A stretch of DNA of 64,000 nt from a virus: IMG/VR virus record IMGVR_UViG_3300028388_004281, positions 1-64,000 of that record; one strand, written 5' to 3'. The notes beneath the pieces are model-generated. The model was not told the DNA's origin and made no database searches. It saw nothing but the letters and a program-made list of their open reading frames with translations. The translations under genes and the position numbers were made by a program. Shown here one piece after another: positions 57,298-64,000 of the stretch (position 1 is its first letter; the number at the start of each line of letters is the position of its first letter).

Positions 57298-57683
57298 GCG
57301 TCGGTAGATTCCATCGGAAGTTCGGCCTAAGATCGGCGGACGATTGTCCCGATCCGAGACTAGTCGATGACGGAGTGTTCCTGTTCCGATACCAGTTTCT
57401 GATGGAGGAAATGCAGGAGCTGATCCATTCGCACAGGAACGGAGACGTCGCCGGCGTGGCCGACGCCTTGGTCGATCTGGTCTACGTGGCTTTAGGTACG
57501 GCCCACCTCTACGGAATACCGTTCGACGAGGTATTCGACGAGGTCCAGAGGGCAAATATGTCTAAGGAGAGATCGACCGGAGACGACGACGGTCGGTCGA
57601 AGCGCGGGAGCGGACTCGATGTCGTGAAGCCGGATGGATGGACCCCACCGGATATCGAATCGATCATAGGGAGATATACCTAA
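57282..57683 (+). CDS. MazG-like nucleotide pyrophosphohydrolase
   Basis: A 133-residue protein from GTG with GGAGG upstream, overlapping the hydroxymethylase end. FRYQFLMEEMQELIHSHRNGD has the EExxE metal site, VADALVDLVYVALGTAHLYG the D-x3-D site, and VQRANMSKE the typical end. All-alpha NTP-PPases hydrolyse (d)NTPs to monophosphates; in modifying phages this can remove an unmodified dNTP or supply dCMP for hydroxymethylation. Confidence 0.75.
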   Translation: MSQFVSVGRFHRKFGLRSADDCPDPRLVDDGVFLFRYQFLMEEMQELIHSHRNGDVAGVADALVDLVYVALGTAHLYGIPFDEVFDEVQRANMSKERSTGDDDGRSKRGSGLDVVKPDGWTPPDIESIIGRYT

Positions 57684-58171
57684 TGAACTCGGTAGTCTGG
57701 ATGATAGGTGAGCCTGAAGGCCCCAAGGCGCAACGGATCCGCGAGAGACTGATCAGGTACGTAAGGTTCGCCCGGGACCTGGAGTCATTATCTACATGCA
57801 GACGAAGGTCGGTCGGGTGCGTGATAGCAAGCGACGACCTGACGTCGGTAGCGTCAATAGGATACAACGGCCAGCCTAGAGGCACCCCCAACGACGGATG
57901 CTCGGGGGAGGTCGGATCGTGCGGATGCATCCATGCCGAGGCGAATGCCTTGGTCAAGATACCGGGATGGTACAGCGATACGACGATGTTGGTTACATGC
58001 TCTCCGTGCGCCCACTGCTCGGGACTTATCGTGAACAGCGGAAAGGTATCGGTAGTACTGTACGATAGTACGTATCGGGTATCGGATGGGCTGTATATAC
58101 TAGGCCTGGCCGGAGTGGCGGTATTCAGGACCCCTGAAATTCTAGGGAGCGGGAAAGGCGACGACGTATGA
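57683..58171 (+). CDS. dCMP/cytidine deaminase family enzyme
   Basis: A 162-residue protein; ATG overlaps the MazG stop. CRRRSVGCVIASDD, GYNGQPRGTPND, GCIHAEANALVKIP (zinc His and catalytic Glu) and MLVTCSPCAHCSGLIVNSG (zinc Cys pair) are the ComEB/dCMP deaminase set. Converts dCMP to dUMP, influencing the pool shared with the hydroxymethylase and providing dUMP that the UDG genes guard against. Confidence 0.85.
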   Translation: MNSVVWMIGEPEGPKAQRIRERLIRYVRFARDLESLSTCRRRSVGCVIASDDLTSVASIGYNGQPRGTPNDGCSGEVGSCGCIHAEANALVKIPGWYSDTTMLVTCSPCAHCSGLIVNSGKVSVVLYDSTYRVSDGLYILGLAGVAVFRTPEILGSGKGDDV

Positions 58172-60387
58172 AGGATCTACCTAATGGACTGAGGCCGTAT
58201 TCGTTCCACGGCCTCGACCTCGATTTCGGAGGAGGGGATGAAGCTACATGCGACTGCCCGTGGTGCGGAAGGGTGAACAAGTTTAGCATCAACATGGATA
58301 CTGGACAGTGGCATTGCTGGACATGTTCCGAAGGCAATGACAATGGGGGAGGCAATATACACACGTTCATGCAAGTGCTGTGGAGGTATAGCAGCGAGGC
58401 GACGACATCTAAGGACTACCAGACATTTGCTGAGGATCGCAAGCTGTTGTATCCCGAGACGCTCGTGGAGTGGAGCGTAGTTAAGTCCTGCGTCACTGGC
58501 GACTGGCTCGTACCGGGATACAACCCGGACGGTAAGATGACCACCCTGTATCGTTACGTCTACTCGTACTCCAAGAAACGGTGGCTGCTACTCACTACTC
58601 CGACGCTAGGCCACAGGCTGTTCGGTGGCAATCTGTACGATCCAAGCAAGCCTACTGTGTATGTTACGGAAGGACCGTGGGATGCCATGTCGCTGTGGGA
58701 GGTCGTGAGGCGGGCCAAGCTGGACGATAATGGACGGTTGGTGCTTACGGCTAGTCAGTCGTCTAGCGTAGGTTCTGCTGTGAACGTGTTGGGTATACCA
58801 GGCTGCATGACGTTCGCCGACTCTTGGCATAGGTTGTTTGGGGGTAGGACCGTGGTGCTGTTGCTGGACAACGACCACCCTACACGGAACCCCAAGACGG
58901 GTAAGCTAGTTGCTCCGGCATCTCGCGTAGGCACGAGACGCATAGCAGAACGGTTGGGCAAGGCAGACCACCCACCTGACTCCGTATCGTTCTGTGCGTG
59001 GGGTGCTCCGTCTAGGATGTACAGCGAGGATCTGCCAGCAGGCTACGACGTGCGCGACCATCTTACGGCAGAAGGCAGCGGCGTGTCGGAGAGGGTCAGG
59101 TCGCTGAGTTCTCTGATAGACATGGTCGTGCCGGCTCCCGAGGATTGGTTCAAGCCGAGCAAGGCTGGATCCAACGGCAGCGATGCCATGACGCTGGGTA
59201 CTTGCACGGAGTACCGTAGACTCGTAACGTGTTGGCGTAAGGCGCTGCGATGGACGTCCGGGCTAGACTGCGCGTTGTCGGTAATGCTGGCCAGCATCGC
59301 TAGCACGAAGGCCGTGGGAGACCAGCTGTGGGTCAAGATCATAGGACCTGCTGCCTGTGGCAAGAGTACATTGTGCGAGGCAGTGAGCACCAACAAGCAG
59401 TACGTGCTGGCTAAGAGCACGATCCGTGGGTTCCACAGCGGGTTCGGCGATGGAGAGGAGGACTGTAGTCTGTTGTCCATGCTCTACGGGCGCACGTTGG
59501 TCACGAAGGACGGTGACACGCTTATCCAATCGCCTAATCTGGGACAGATACTTAGCGAGGCACGGGACGTCTACGACAGTGTGAGCCGTACGCACTATCG
59601 CAACCGTAACAGTCGAGACTACAGTGGTGTGCGTATGACGTGGATACTGTGCGGCACGAGTTCTCTGCGGTGTATCGACAGCAGCGAGCTAGGCGAGCGG
59701 TTCCTGGACTGTGTTATCATGGACGGCATTGACGATGAGCTAGAGGACGACATCCTATGGCGAGTAGTCAACCGTGCCGATCGGAACCTAGCGATCGAAG
59801 CAGACGGCAAGCCAGAGACCCACTACGAGCCGGAGCTGGTAGAGGCTATGGCGGCTACCGGAGGCTATGTGCAGTATCTGCGAGAGAACGCCCGCGACCT
59901 ATTGGAGACGACGGAGTTCTCGGACAACGCCAAACGACGCTGCGCTAGGCTCGGGAAGTTTGTAGCCTACATGCGTGCCAGACCTAGTAAGCATCAGGAC
60001 GAGAGCGCCGAGCGGGAGTTTAGCACACGACTGGCATCACAGCTTATACGGCTATCTAAGTGTATGGCAGTAGTGATGAACCGCACTAGTGTAGATGAGG
60101 ACGTGATGGCTAGGGTGCACAAGGTGGCATATGATACATCAAGGGGCCACACCTACGACATATGCAAGTATCTATACGATACGGACGGGGCTGAGCTACG
60201 TGCCGTAGCGCTGAACACCGCACTTGCAGAGAGCAGGGTCAAGGAGCTACTGAGATTCATGAGACAGATAGGAGCACTACGGCTGCATAGTGCCAAGGTA
60301 CAGGGAGTGGTGAAGCGACGGTGGGTACTGTCGGATTACATGAGACGATTGTTCGATGAGGTTGAACAACCCCCTACCCTTACTTAG
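58168..60387 (+). CDS. Primase-helicase
   Basis: A 739-residue protein, ATGA-coupled to the deaminase gene. N-terminal zinc finger CDCPWCGRVNKF ... WHCWTCSEG (about 28-55). Toprim-like core: PTVYVTEGPWDAM (about 165) and TVVLLLDNDHP. C-terminal ATPase with KIIGPAACGKSTLCEA (about 393) and LVTKDGDTLIQSPNL. Synthesises primers and unwinds DNA for the family A polymerase. Its first 130 or so bases share the codon style of the block to the left; the remainder does not. Confidence 0.8.
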   Translation: MKDLPNGLRPYSFHGLDLDFGGGDEATCDCPWCGRVNKFSINMDTGQWHCWTCSEGNDNGGGNIHTFMQVLWRYSSEATTSKDYQTFAEDRKLLYPETLVEWSVVKSCVTGDWLVPGYNPDGKMTTLYRYVYSYSKKRWLLLTTPTLGHRLFGGNLYDPSKPTVYVTEGPWDAMSLWEVVRRAKLDDNGRLVLTASQSSSVGSAVNVLGIPGCMTFADSWHRLFGGRTVVLLLDNDHPTRNPKTGKLVAPASRVGTRRIAERLGKADHPPDSVSFCAWGAPSRMYSEDLPAGYDVRDHLTAEGSGVSERVRSLSSLIDMVVPAPEDWFKPSKAGSNGSDAMTLGTCTEYRRLVTCWRKALRWTSGLDCALSVMLASIASTKAVGDQLWVKIIGPAACGKSTLCEAVSTNKQYVLAKSTIRGFHSGFGDGEEDCSLLSMLYGRTLVTKDGDTLIQSPNLGQILSEARDVYDSVSRTHYRNRNSRDYSGVRMTWILCGTSSLRCIDSSELGERFLDCVIMDGIDDELEDDILWRVVNRADRNLAIEADGKPETHYEPELVEAMAATGGYVQYLRENARDLLETTEFSDNAKRRCARLGKFVAYMRARPSKHQDESAEREFSTRLASQLIRLSKCMAVVMNRTSVDEDVMARVHKVAYDTSRGHTYDICKYLYDTDGAELRAVALNTALAESRVKELLRFMRQIGALRLHSAKVQGVVKRRWVLSDYMRRLFDEVEQPPTLT

Positions 60388-60396
60388 TAGTACTAC
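60387..60396. promoter_or_regulatory. Palindromic operator candidate GTAGTACTAC, copy 2
   Basis: Same perfect palindrome as at 42323-42332, here starting at the primase stop and followed by GTACTACTTAG. It precedes a TATAAT promoter. Confidence 0.45.
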
Positions 60397-60411
60397 GTAC
60401 TACTTAGTAAG

Positions 60412-60439
60412 TGCACCGTCCCTTGATACGAAGTATAAT
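60412..60439 (+). promoter_or_regulatory. Rightward promoter for the small-gene cluster
   Basis: TGCACC, 16-base spacer ending AG, and TATAAT (60434-60439). Spacer begins GT-CCTT as at 42346. About 40 bases before a GAGGGAGAAAAAT ribosome site. Confidence 0.6.
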
Positions 60440-60479
60440 AAGTTTAGCTTGGTAAGTAAACCCCTAGAGGGAGAAAAAT

Positions 60480-60716
60480 ATGGCACGCAGCATAAGCCGT
60501 TACAAGATAAGGCGTTACGACCGCCCCGACGACCGCTATGCTAAGTACATGCCGTCGCCTGCCGAGATACGCGAGGCGTGCGCCGCGATACGTAGCACGT
60601 GGTCTACTACGGAGGAGAACAAGCGTCGTGCCACGGCATACCGTAAGATAGCTGTAGAGTTCGATCTACCGGTGCACACAGCCAAGGGTCCGCGATACAT
60701 GTCGGAGTTGATCTAG
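60480..60716 (+). CDS. Small basic hypothetical protein
   Basis: A 78-residue protein behind GAGGGAGAAAAAT. Arg/Tyr-rich N-terminus (SISRYKIRRYDRPDDRYAKY) then PSPAEIREACAAIRSTWSTTE, a pattern like the N-terminal part of small phage proteins with an IREACAxIRxxWS helix (a similar helix, IEQACKLIQDGWF, occurs in the protein at 63313). No known function. Confidence 0.55.
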   Translation: MARSISRYKIRRYDRPDDRYAKYMPSPAEIREACAAIRSTWSTTEENKRRATAYRKIAVEFDLPVHTAKGPRYMSELI

Positions 60717-60720
60717 AGCC

Positions 60721-61011
60721 ATGCAACGCAAGACCGATCTGGAGATGTGGTGCGGAGCCGTAAGACGCTGCGTAGCTCACAACCGTACCAACTCCGATAA
60801 GCGTAAACCCCGTGCCAATTGTACGGCCTGCTTGCTATGCTGGCTAAGCTACAAACTGGGCACTAGCATCTACTATGACGAGGTAGCGGAGATACTGGAC
60901 GCCGTCAGTCCTGGACGTTCCAGGGCGCTACGACGTATCAACCCCGTAGAGTGCTGTAAGGAGCATACCGATGGCAAGCGACATGCTAAGAAGAAGGCTG
61001 GCACAGGCTGA
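60721..61011 (+). CDS. Cysteine-containing hypothetical protein
   Basis: A 96-residue protein. CGAVRRCVAHNRTNSDKRKPR and NCTACLLCWLS give Cys pairs that may bind zinc. YYDEVAEILDAVSPGRSRALRRI is helical. Overlaps the next gene by 41 bases. Confidence 0.5.
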   Translation: MQRKTDLEMWCGAVRRCVAHNRTNSDKRKPRANCTACLLCWLSYKLGTSIYYDEVAEILDAVSPGRSRALRRINPVECCKEHTDGKRHAKKKAGTG

Positions 61012-61273
61012 GAGCGCGTCCCTGGTGCAGGCCCAGGCCGAGCAGCATCGGCAGATCATGCAGGAGCAGCAGCATCGGTGGACCCACAACTTCGTCATGG
61101 AAACCGCCCGCGACTTGTTCGTCAGCGACTTCAACTGGGACAGGGACGACGGGATCCACAGGGACGAGGCCAGGATCGCCTTGGGCAAGGCCAAGCTGAT
61201 GGCCGAGGAATTCGGGATCATCATCAAGCAGGCTGCTCACGCGAAGGGAGGGGGTGATGACCACGAAGATTGA
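60971..61273 (+). CDS. Helical hypothetical protein
   Basis: A 100-residue protein, Gln/Glu-rich helix ([21 protein letters not shown]), then [19 protein letters not shown] and an [17 protein letters not shown] helix. The C-terminal KGGGDDHED is encoded by the recurrent junction element. Confidence 0.5.
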   Translation: MASDMLRRRLAQAESASLVQAQAEQHRQIMQEQQHRWTHNFVMETARDLFVSDFNWDRDDGIHRDEARIALGKAKLMAEEFGIIIKQAAHAKGGGDDHED

Positions 61274-61760
61274 TCTGACGAGCGTGCTGGAAAAGCACGG
61301 CAAATGGCTGCGAAACGAAAAAGACGGTGAACGGGCCGATCTCCGCAGGGCCAATCTCAGCGGGGCTGATCTTAGCTGGGCTGATCTTTGCTGGGCCGAT
61401 CTCCTCGGGGCCAATCTCCTCGGGGCCAATCTCCGCAGGGCCGATCTCAGCTGGGCCGATCTCCGCAGGGTTGATCTCCGCTGGGCCGATCTCAGCAGGG
61501 CCAGACTCAGCTGGCAATCTCATGCACTCCTGTCCGAGATTCTCGTGCGGGCTGCTGGTGATCACGTCGAGCGCCGGATGCTTGCAGGGCTAGTGGCAGT
61601 CAGCGTCGACTGGTGTTGGGACAGGTTCCTGGCAATCGAGCATCCCCAAAAGCAGTGGGCCATAAACGAACTGACGAAGTGGGTGCGGCCTGAGGATGGT
61701 GCACCACAGGTGATCCGTGAAGCCGCCGAAGCGAAGGGAGGGGATGATGAAAGATCCTGA
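61257..61760 (+). CDS. Pentapeptide-repeat protein
   Basis: A 167-residue protein; GGGAGGGG lies 5 bases before the chosen ATG. Residues 26-82 are 11 or so tandem pentapeptides of the A(D/N)Lxx type ([18 protein letters not shown]), forming a right-handed square beta-helix. Some family members (Qnr, MfpA) mimic DNA and bind gyrase; others have unknown roles. The C-terminal half is helical, ending KGGDDERS from the junction element. Confidence 0.7.
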   Translation: MTTKIDLTSVLEKHGKWLRNEKDGERADLRRANLSGADLSWADLCWADLLGANLLGANLRRADLSWADLRRVDLRWADLSRARLSWQSHALLSEILVRAAGDHVERRMLAGLVAVSVDWCWDRFLAIEHPQKQWAINELTKWVRPEDGAPQVIREAAEAKGGDDERS

Positions 61761-61959
61761 TGGTTTGCTTTTGCGAATGGCTTTGAGTATGTACTTGGGC
61801 GAGCGGTGCCAAGGCTGCGGAAAGATATTCGATACGGTGGAGTCGCTTGATGATACGGTGTGGTGGCCGCATGATGGCGGACGTATCGGACACAAGACAT
61901 GTTTCGAGGCTGATCAAGCGAAGGGAGGAGATGATGAGAACACTGTGTCCGACATGTAG
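61747..61959 (+). CDS. Small CxxC protein
   Basis: A 70-residue protein starting inside the junction element. [22 protein letters not shown] and [13 protein letters not shown] hold a CxxC and a later His/Cys that could bind zinc. Ends [14 protein letters not shown]. Confidence 0.5.
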   Translation: MKDPDGLLLRMALSMYLGERCQGCGKIFDTVESLDDTVWWPHDGGRIGHKTCFEADQAKGGDDENTVSDM

Positions 61960-62119
61960 CGGAAAAGGGTCAATCGCAGATCCGAAGTGCACGAACTTAA
62001 CCATGGGCTACTGTGGTCCAAACGGCGAGACTATGCCACAGATCATGTGCCAGTCGTGCCAAGGCACGGGATGGGTGGAAAAAGCTCAGTCGCTTTCGGC
62101 GGGAGGGGATGATGAGTGA
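61934..62119 (+). CDS. DnaJ-type zinc-knuckle protein (61 aa)
   Basis: [10 protein letters not shown] near the start and CQSCQGTGW near the end are CxxCxGxG-type halves, with CGPNG between. Starts inside a junction element and ends SAGGDDE in the next one. Confidence 0.55.
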   Translation: MRTLCPTCSGKGSIADPKCTNLTMGYCGPNGETMPQIMCQSCQGTGWVEKAQSLSAGGDDE

Positions 62120-62345
62120 ACCATGCAAGCAGCGGTGGACAGTGGATGCCGAAAGGAGCTTCGGAGATGGCTGGGTTGTGCGTGACGGCGATGGTCGCGT
62201 TCGTGCCGTCGGCAATACGGAGGAGGAGGCGAGGGGCGCGGCATTCGCCTGCGCCAGAATCGACGGGCTGCGGTTGATCATACACCCCGCAGGGATGGAG
62301 GCGACAGAACGATATTACAGAGGCAAGGGAGGGGATGAATCATGA
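62112..62345 (+). CDS. Small hypothetical protein
   Basis: A 77-residue protein: FGDGWVVRDGDGRVRAVGNTEEEARGAAFACARIDG gives a beta-beta-alpha pattern typical of small phage proteins with a ubiquitin-like or YegP-like look. Ends GKGGDES at a junction element. Confidence 0.5.
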   Translation: MSEPCKQRWTVDAERSFGDGWVVRDGDGRVRAVGNTEEEARGAAFACARIDGLRLIIHPAGMEATERYYRGKGGDES

Positions 62346-62533
62346 AATGGAACGTGTATGTTACAATTCAAGGTCCAGAAGGAACGTCCGAGATTCCAAG
62401 CAACACCAATCCTATCGACGCGGAAGACATGCAAACTCTGATTCGTGGTTTGGATTTACCTACACCGCAGTTTTTGGGCATACCATTACAGTATGTCGGC
62501 CTTCGTATTGAGCAAGTTAAAGGTGGCGAATGA
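62342..62533 (+). CDS. Small hypothetical protein (63 aa)
   Basis: ATGA-coupled to the preceding gene. WNVYVTIQGPEGTSEIPSNT, then DMQTLIRGLDLPTP, suggests a small alpha/beta protein. Less GC-rich than neighbours. Ends VKGGE. Confidence 0.5.
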   Translation: MKWNVYVTIQGPEGTSEIPSNTNPIDAEDMQTLIRGLDLPTPQFLGIPLQYVGLRIEQVKGGE

Positions 62534-62545
62534 AGGGAGGGGATG

Positions 62546-62812
62546 ATGAGTTACCTGATTGCACGATTAAAACAGGCGGAGATCGAACAGCAGCGGGTCC
62601 AGATCGAGCGGCTCACGCAGGAACTAGAATCTATCCGCGCCTACTGGTACGGTGAAATGGAAGCCGCTGCACAGTGGAAGCGCGAACGAGATGAGGCACG
62701 TGGGATAGCAAAATCGCTTTACGCTTGGATGGGAGTAGGGGATGCACTAGAAACGAAGCGAACTGCACTGCGCCACTGCCCGTGGCTGGAGGCGGGAGGG
62801 GATGAATCGTAA
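62546..62812 (+). CDS. Coiled-coil hypothetical protein, paralogue A
   Basis: An 88-residue protein. AEIEQQRVQIERLTQELESI is a coiled coil, WKRERDEARGIAKSLYAW a second helix, and the end reads LRHCPWLEAGGDES. Shares a 35-base near-identical DNA block and the CPWLE ending with the next gene and its appended frame. Confidence 0.55.
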   Translation: MSYLIARLKQAEIEQQRVQIERLTQELESIRAYWYGEMEAAAQWKRERDEARGIAKSLYAWMGVGDALETKRTALRHCPWLEAGGDES

Positions 62813-63060
62813 TGGTAGTGAGTTGCTCGAAGTGTGCGAGGCAGTGGGTTGGCGCGATAAATGAGCAGTGTCCATGGTGCGAGATCGATCGGCAGCGGGT
62901 CCAGATCGAGCGGCTGCAGGCAGAGATCGCAATAGAGCGACAGGTATCGACTGACATGGGGAAATTATGTGAGCGGTACTACCGAGAACGCAATGCGGCA
63001 CGGGATGAGATAGGGCGACTACGAACGGAGCTAGACAAGCGAACTGCGGCAGCAACGTAG
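62812..63060 (+). CDS. Zinc-ribbon coiled-coil protein, paralogue B
   Basis: An 82-residue protein. CSKCARQW ... CPWCEIDR is a zinc ribbon, then DRQRVQIERLQAEIAIERQ matches paralogue A. It stops at TAG; the following in-frame ATG codons continue the similarity to paralogue A, so this gene may be split or read through. Confidence 0.55.
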   Translation: MVVSCSKCARQWVGAINEQCPWCEIDRQRVQIERLQAEIAIERQVSTDMGKLCERYYRERNAARDEIGRLRTELDKRTAAAT

Positions 63061-63147
63061 ATGTACACGATGTTGGGCACGGCAGATCCCATGGAAATGA
63101 GACTGGAGTTGCTGGGCTACTGTCCCTGGCTGGAGGACACACAATGA
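63061..63147 (+). CDS. 28-residue continuation of paralogue B after an in-frame TAG
   Basis: Begins at ATG directly after TAG in the same frame. MYTMLGTADPMEMRLELLGY, then CPWLEDTQ, aligns without gaps to the last 25 residues before AGGDES of paralogue A. No separate ribosome site. Either a detached C-terminus or a recoded extension. Confidence 0.4.
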   Translation: MYTMLGTADPMEMRLELLGYCPWLEDTQ

Positions 63148-63308
63148 CACTAGAGAGCAGAGCGTTGATGACGGCGGCTGCGTTCTTCGTCACCTGCGGG
63201 CTGTACCTGCACGTGCTGCTGGACGACCGGCCGGAGCCGTGGCTGATCATCCCGATGTTCGTCGTGATGTCGGTGATCACGGCGATAGTGGCCGGGGGCA
63301 GGAGGTAG
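63144..63308 (+). CDS. Holin-like small membrane protein (54 aa)
   Basis: ATGA-coupled to the frame before it. Two hydrophobic helices (LMTAAAFFVTCGLYLHVLL and WLIIPMFVVMSVITAIVAG) are joined by a charged turn (DDRPEP), with a GGRR end. Size and topology fit class II holins, but many small phage membrane proteins look like this. Confidence 0.45.
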   Translation: MTLESRALMTAAAFFVTCGLYLHVLLDDRPEPWLIIPMFVVMSVITAIVAGGRR

Positions 63309-63312
63309 CGGG

Positions 63313-63549
63313 ATGGTGAGGCCTCCGGCATCTCCGGTTCCTCTGGAACGCTGGTGCGGGCACTGCGGCAGGTCGTGCCTCAAGCGCTCCACGCGTGCCA
63401 AGTGCCCGCACTGCCACCACCACGAGCTGTGCGACTATCTTCCCACGCTGCAGCAGATAGAGCAGGCGTGCAAGTTGATCCAGGACGGGTGGTTCGCGGA
63501 CGGACTGTGGGATGATAGCATAATAGGAAGAGAGAGTAGTAGGAGATAG
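63313..63549 (+). CDS. Zinc-ribbon hypothetical protein
   Basis: A 78-residue protein with AGGAGGTAGCGGG upstream. WCGHCGRSCLKRSTRAKCPHCHHHELCDY is a zinc ribbon. YLPTLQQIEQACKLIQDGWFADGLWDD is a helical segment common in small proteins located before terminase genes. Function unknown. Confidence 0.55.
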   Translation: MVRPPASPVPLERWCGHCGRSCLKRSTRAKCPHCHHHELCDYLPTLQQIEQACKLIQDGWFADGLWDDSIIGRESSRR

Positions 63550-63551
63550 TA

Positions 63552-64000
63552 ATGGGAAGTAAGATGATCAAGCCGACTAGGAGGAAACGCAAGGTTGATC
63601 TAGGTGCATTGACGCCGATGCAGCGCATGTTCATTGAGGAGTTACTGGCGGACGAGGGGTTCAGTACAATACAGGCCGCGAAGCGTGCAGGGTATAAGAG
63701 TCCGTCAGCTGTAGCGAATCTACTGAAGAACCCTGAGGTCAATGCGGCGCTGGGACAGGCTCTGCAGGAACGGATCAATCGCTGTAAGTTGACGGCTACG
63801 GACGTTCTGAACCACCTGCATACTGCGTTGTTCCTGGATCCGCTGGAGTTGTTCGAGTGTACGCCGAACGGTGCGTATGTAGTGCGGTCGCTGGAGGACA
63901 TACCTGCCCATATCAGACGCTGTATCACTAAGATAAAACAGCGCACGCGCATTGTCGGCGAGGATACGGAGGTATACTTAGAGGTTGAGCTAATGTCGAA
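63552..64000 (+). CDS. Terminase small subunit, 5' part
   Basis: The frame is open to the right edge (149 codons). LTPMQRMFIEELLADEGFSTIQAAKRAGYKSPSAVANLLKNPEVNAAL is the N-terminal HTH and following helix of the Terminase_2/XtmA family, and NRCKLTATDVLNHLHTALFLDP continues it. It recognises packaging sites and loads the large subunit. Its location fits wrap-around to the missing large terminase and portal before the gene at the left edge. Confidence 0.8.
   Translation, partial: MGSKMIKPTRRKRKVDLGALTPMQRMFIEELLADEGFSTIQAAKRAGYKSPSAVANLLKNPEVNAALGQALQERINRCKLTATDVLNHLHTALFLDPLELFECTPNGAYVVRSLEDIPAHIRRCITKIKQRTRIVGEDTEVYLEVELMS

Noticed and set aside
60423-60439. TTGATA as the -35 of the promoter at TATAAT
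   Set aside because: Only 5 bases separate the two boxes, too close for sigma-70; the 16-base-spaced box is preferred.
61224-61565. Minus-strand frame with AEIGP repeats
   Set aside because: The repeats are the reverse of the pentapeptide-coding DNA repeats; no start context.
61327-61593. Second plus-strand frame with SAGPI repeats
   Set aside because: Out-of-frame reading of the same pentapeptide repeat DNA.

Overview
The window looks like most of one tailed double-stranded DNA phage genome with siphovirus-type morphology. It opens inside a minor head (Mu gpF/SPP1 gp7-type) gene and closes inside a terminase small-subunit gene. Only the large terminase, portal and the start of the minor head gene should therefore be missing from a circularly permuted or wrapped map. 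Genes are tightly packed, often overlap as ATGA/GTGA and use strong Shine-Dalgarno sites (recurrent GGAGCGGA or AAGGAGCTGACAG), so the host is a bacterium. The host genus cannot be read from the sequence. No tRNA, rRNA, CRISPR or insertion sequence was found.

Layout. (1) 1-23.3 kb, plus strand: head genes (protease/scaffold with an internal scaffold start, decoration protein, encapsulin-like capsid protein, connectors). Next come an exported nuclease, an exported trypsin-like protease and small membrane or coiled-coil proteins, then LamG-like and repeat-rich adhesion proteins. The tail core follows (gp10-like, terminator, tail tube, assembly chaperones with a -1 frameshift, tape measure, tail tip). 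(2) 23.3-34.7 kb, plus strand: one long operon of sugar-nucleotide and glycosyltransferase genes. It includes GDP-mannose 4,6-dehydratase-like, C-methyltransferase, DegT aminotransferase, a second sugar SDR, GNAT, SAM methyltransferases and about six glycosyltransferases. (3) 34.7-42.2 kb, minus strand: two leftward units. They hold many small early-type proteins that share a translation leader, a UvrD-like helicase, a ParB-like protein and a hairpin-rich 5' leader. (4) 42.3-48.8 kb, plus strand: recombination and repair genes (RuvC-like, family-4 UDG, DenV, Cas4/RecB-like nuclease, Sak4-like ATPase, CsrA, acidic-tailed protein, HNH). (5) 48.8-58.2 kb: a block of distinct codon usage. It holds DNA polymerase A, a histone-H1-like protein on the minus strand, a UDG-like/thymidylate-kinase-like fusion, an asparagine-synthase-like amidotransferase, a C5-MTase/amino-MTase fusion, a dCMP-hydroxymethylase-like thymidylate synthase homologue, MazG and dCMP deaminase. 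(6) 58.2-64 kb: primase-helicase, then small cassette-like genes, a pentapeptide-repeat protein, a holin-sized membrane protein and the terminase small subunit.

The most interesting reading is that block 5 is a cytosine-directed DNA hypermodification system. The thymidylate-synthase homologue carries Asp where dCMP hydroxymethylases do, so it should make a 5-hydroxymethyl-dCMP-type nucleotide. The kinase domain could raise it to the diphosphate, and the amidotransferase and double methyltransferase could decorate DNA further. The large sugar cassette may modify virion or host-surface glycans or, more speculatively, the modified base. A phage-encoded CsrA together with repeated ACAAGGA-type leaders in the leftward operon suggests a phage-internal post-transcriptional circuit. 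No canonical endolysin is recognisable. The exported nuclease, exported protease and neighbouring membrane proteins, or the small membrane protein next to terminase, are the only lysis candidates. All assignments rest on reading motifs by eye; no database search was run.
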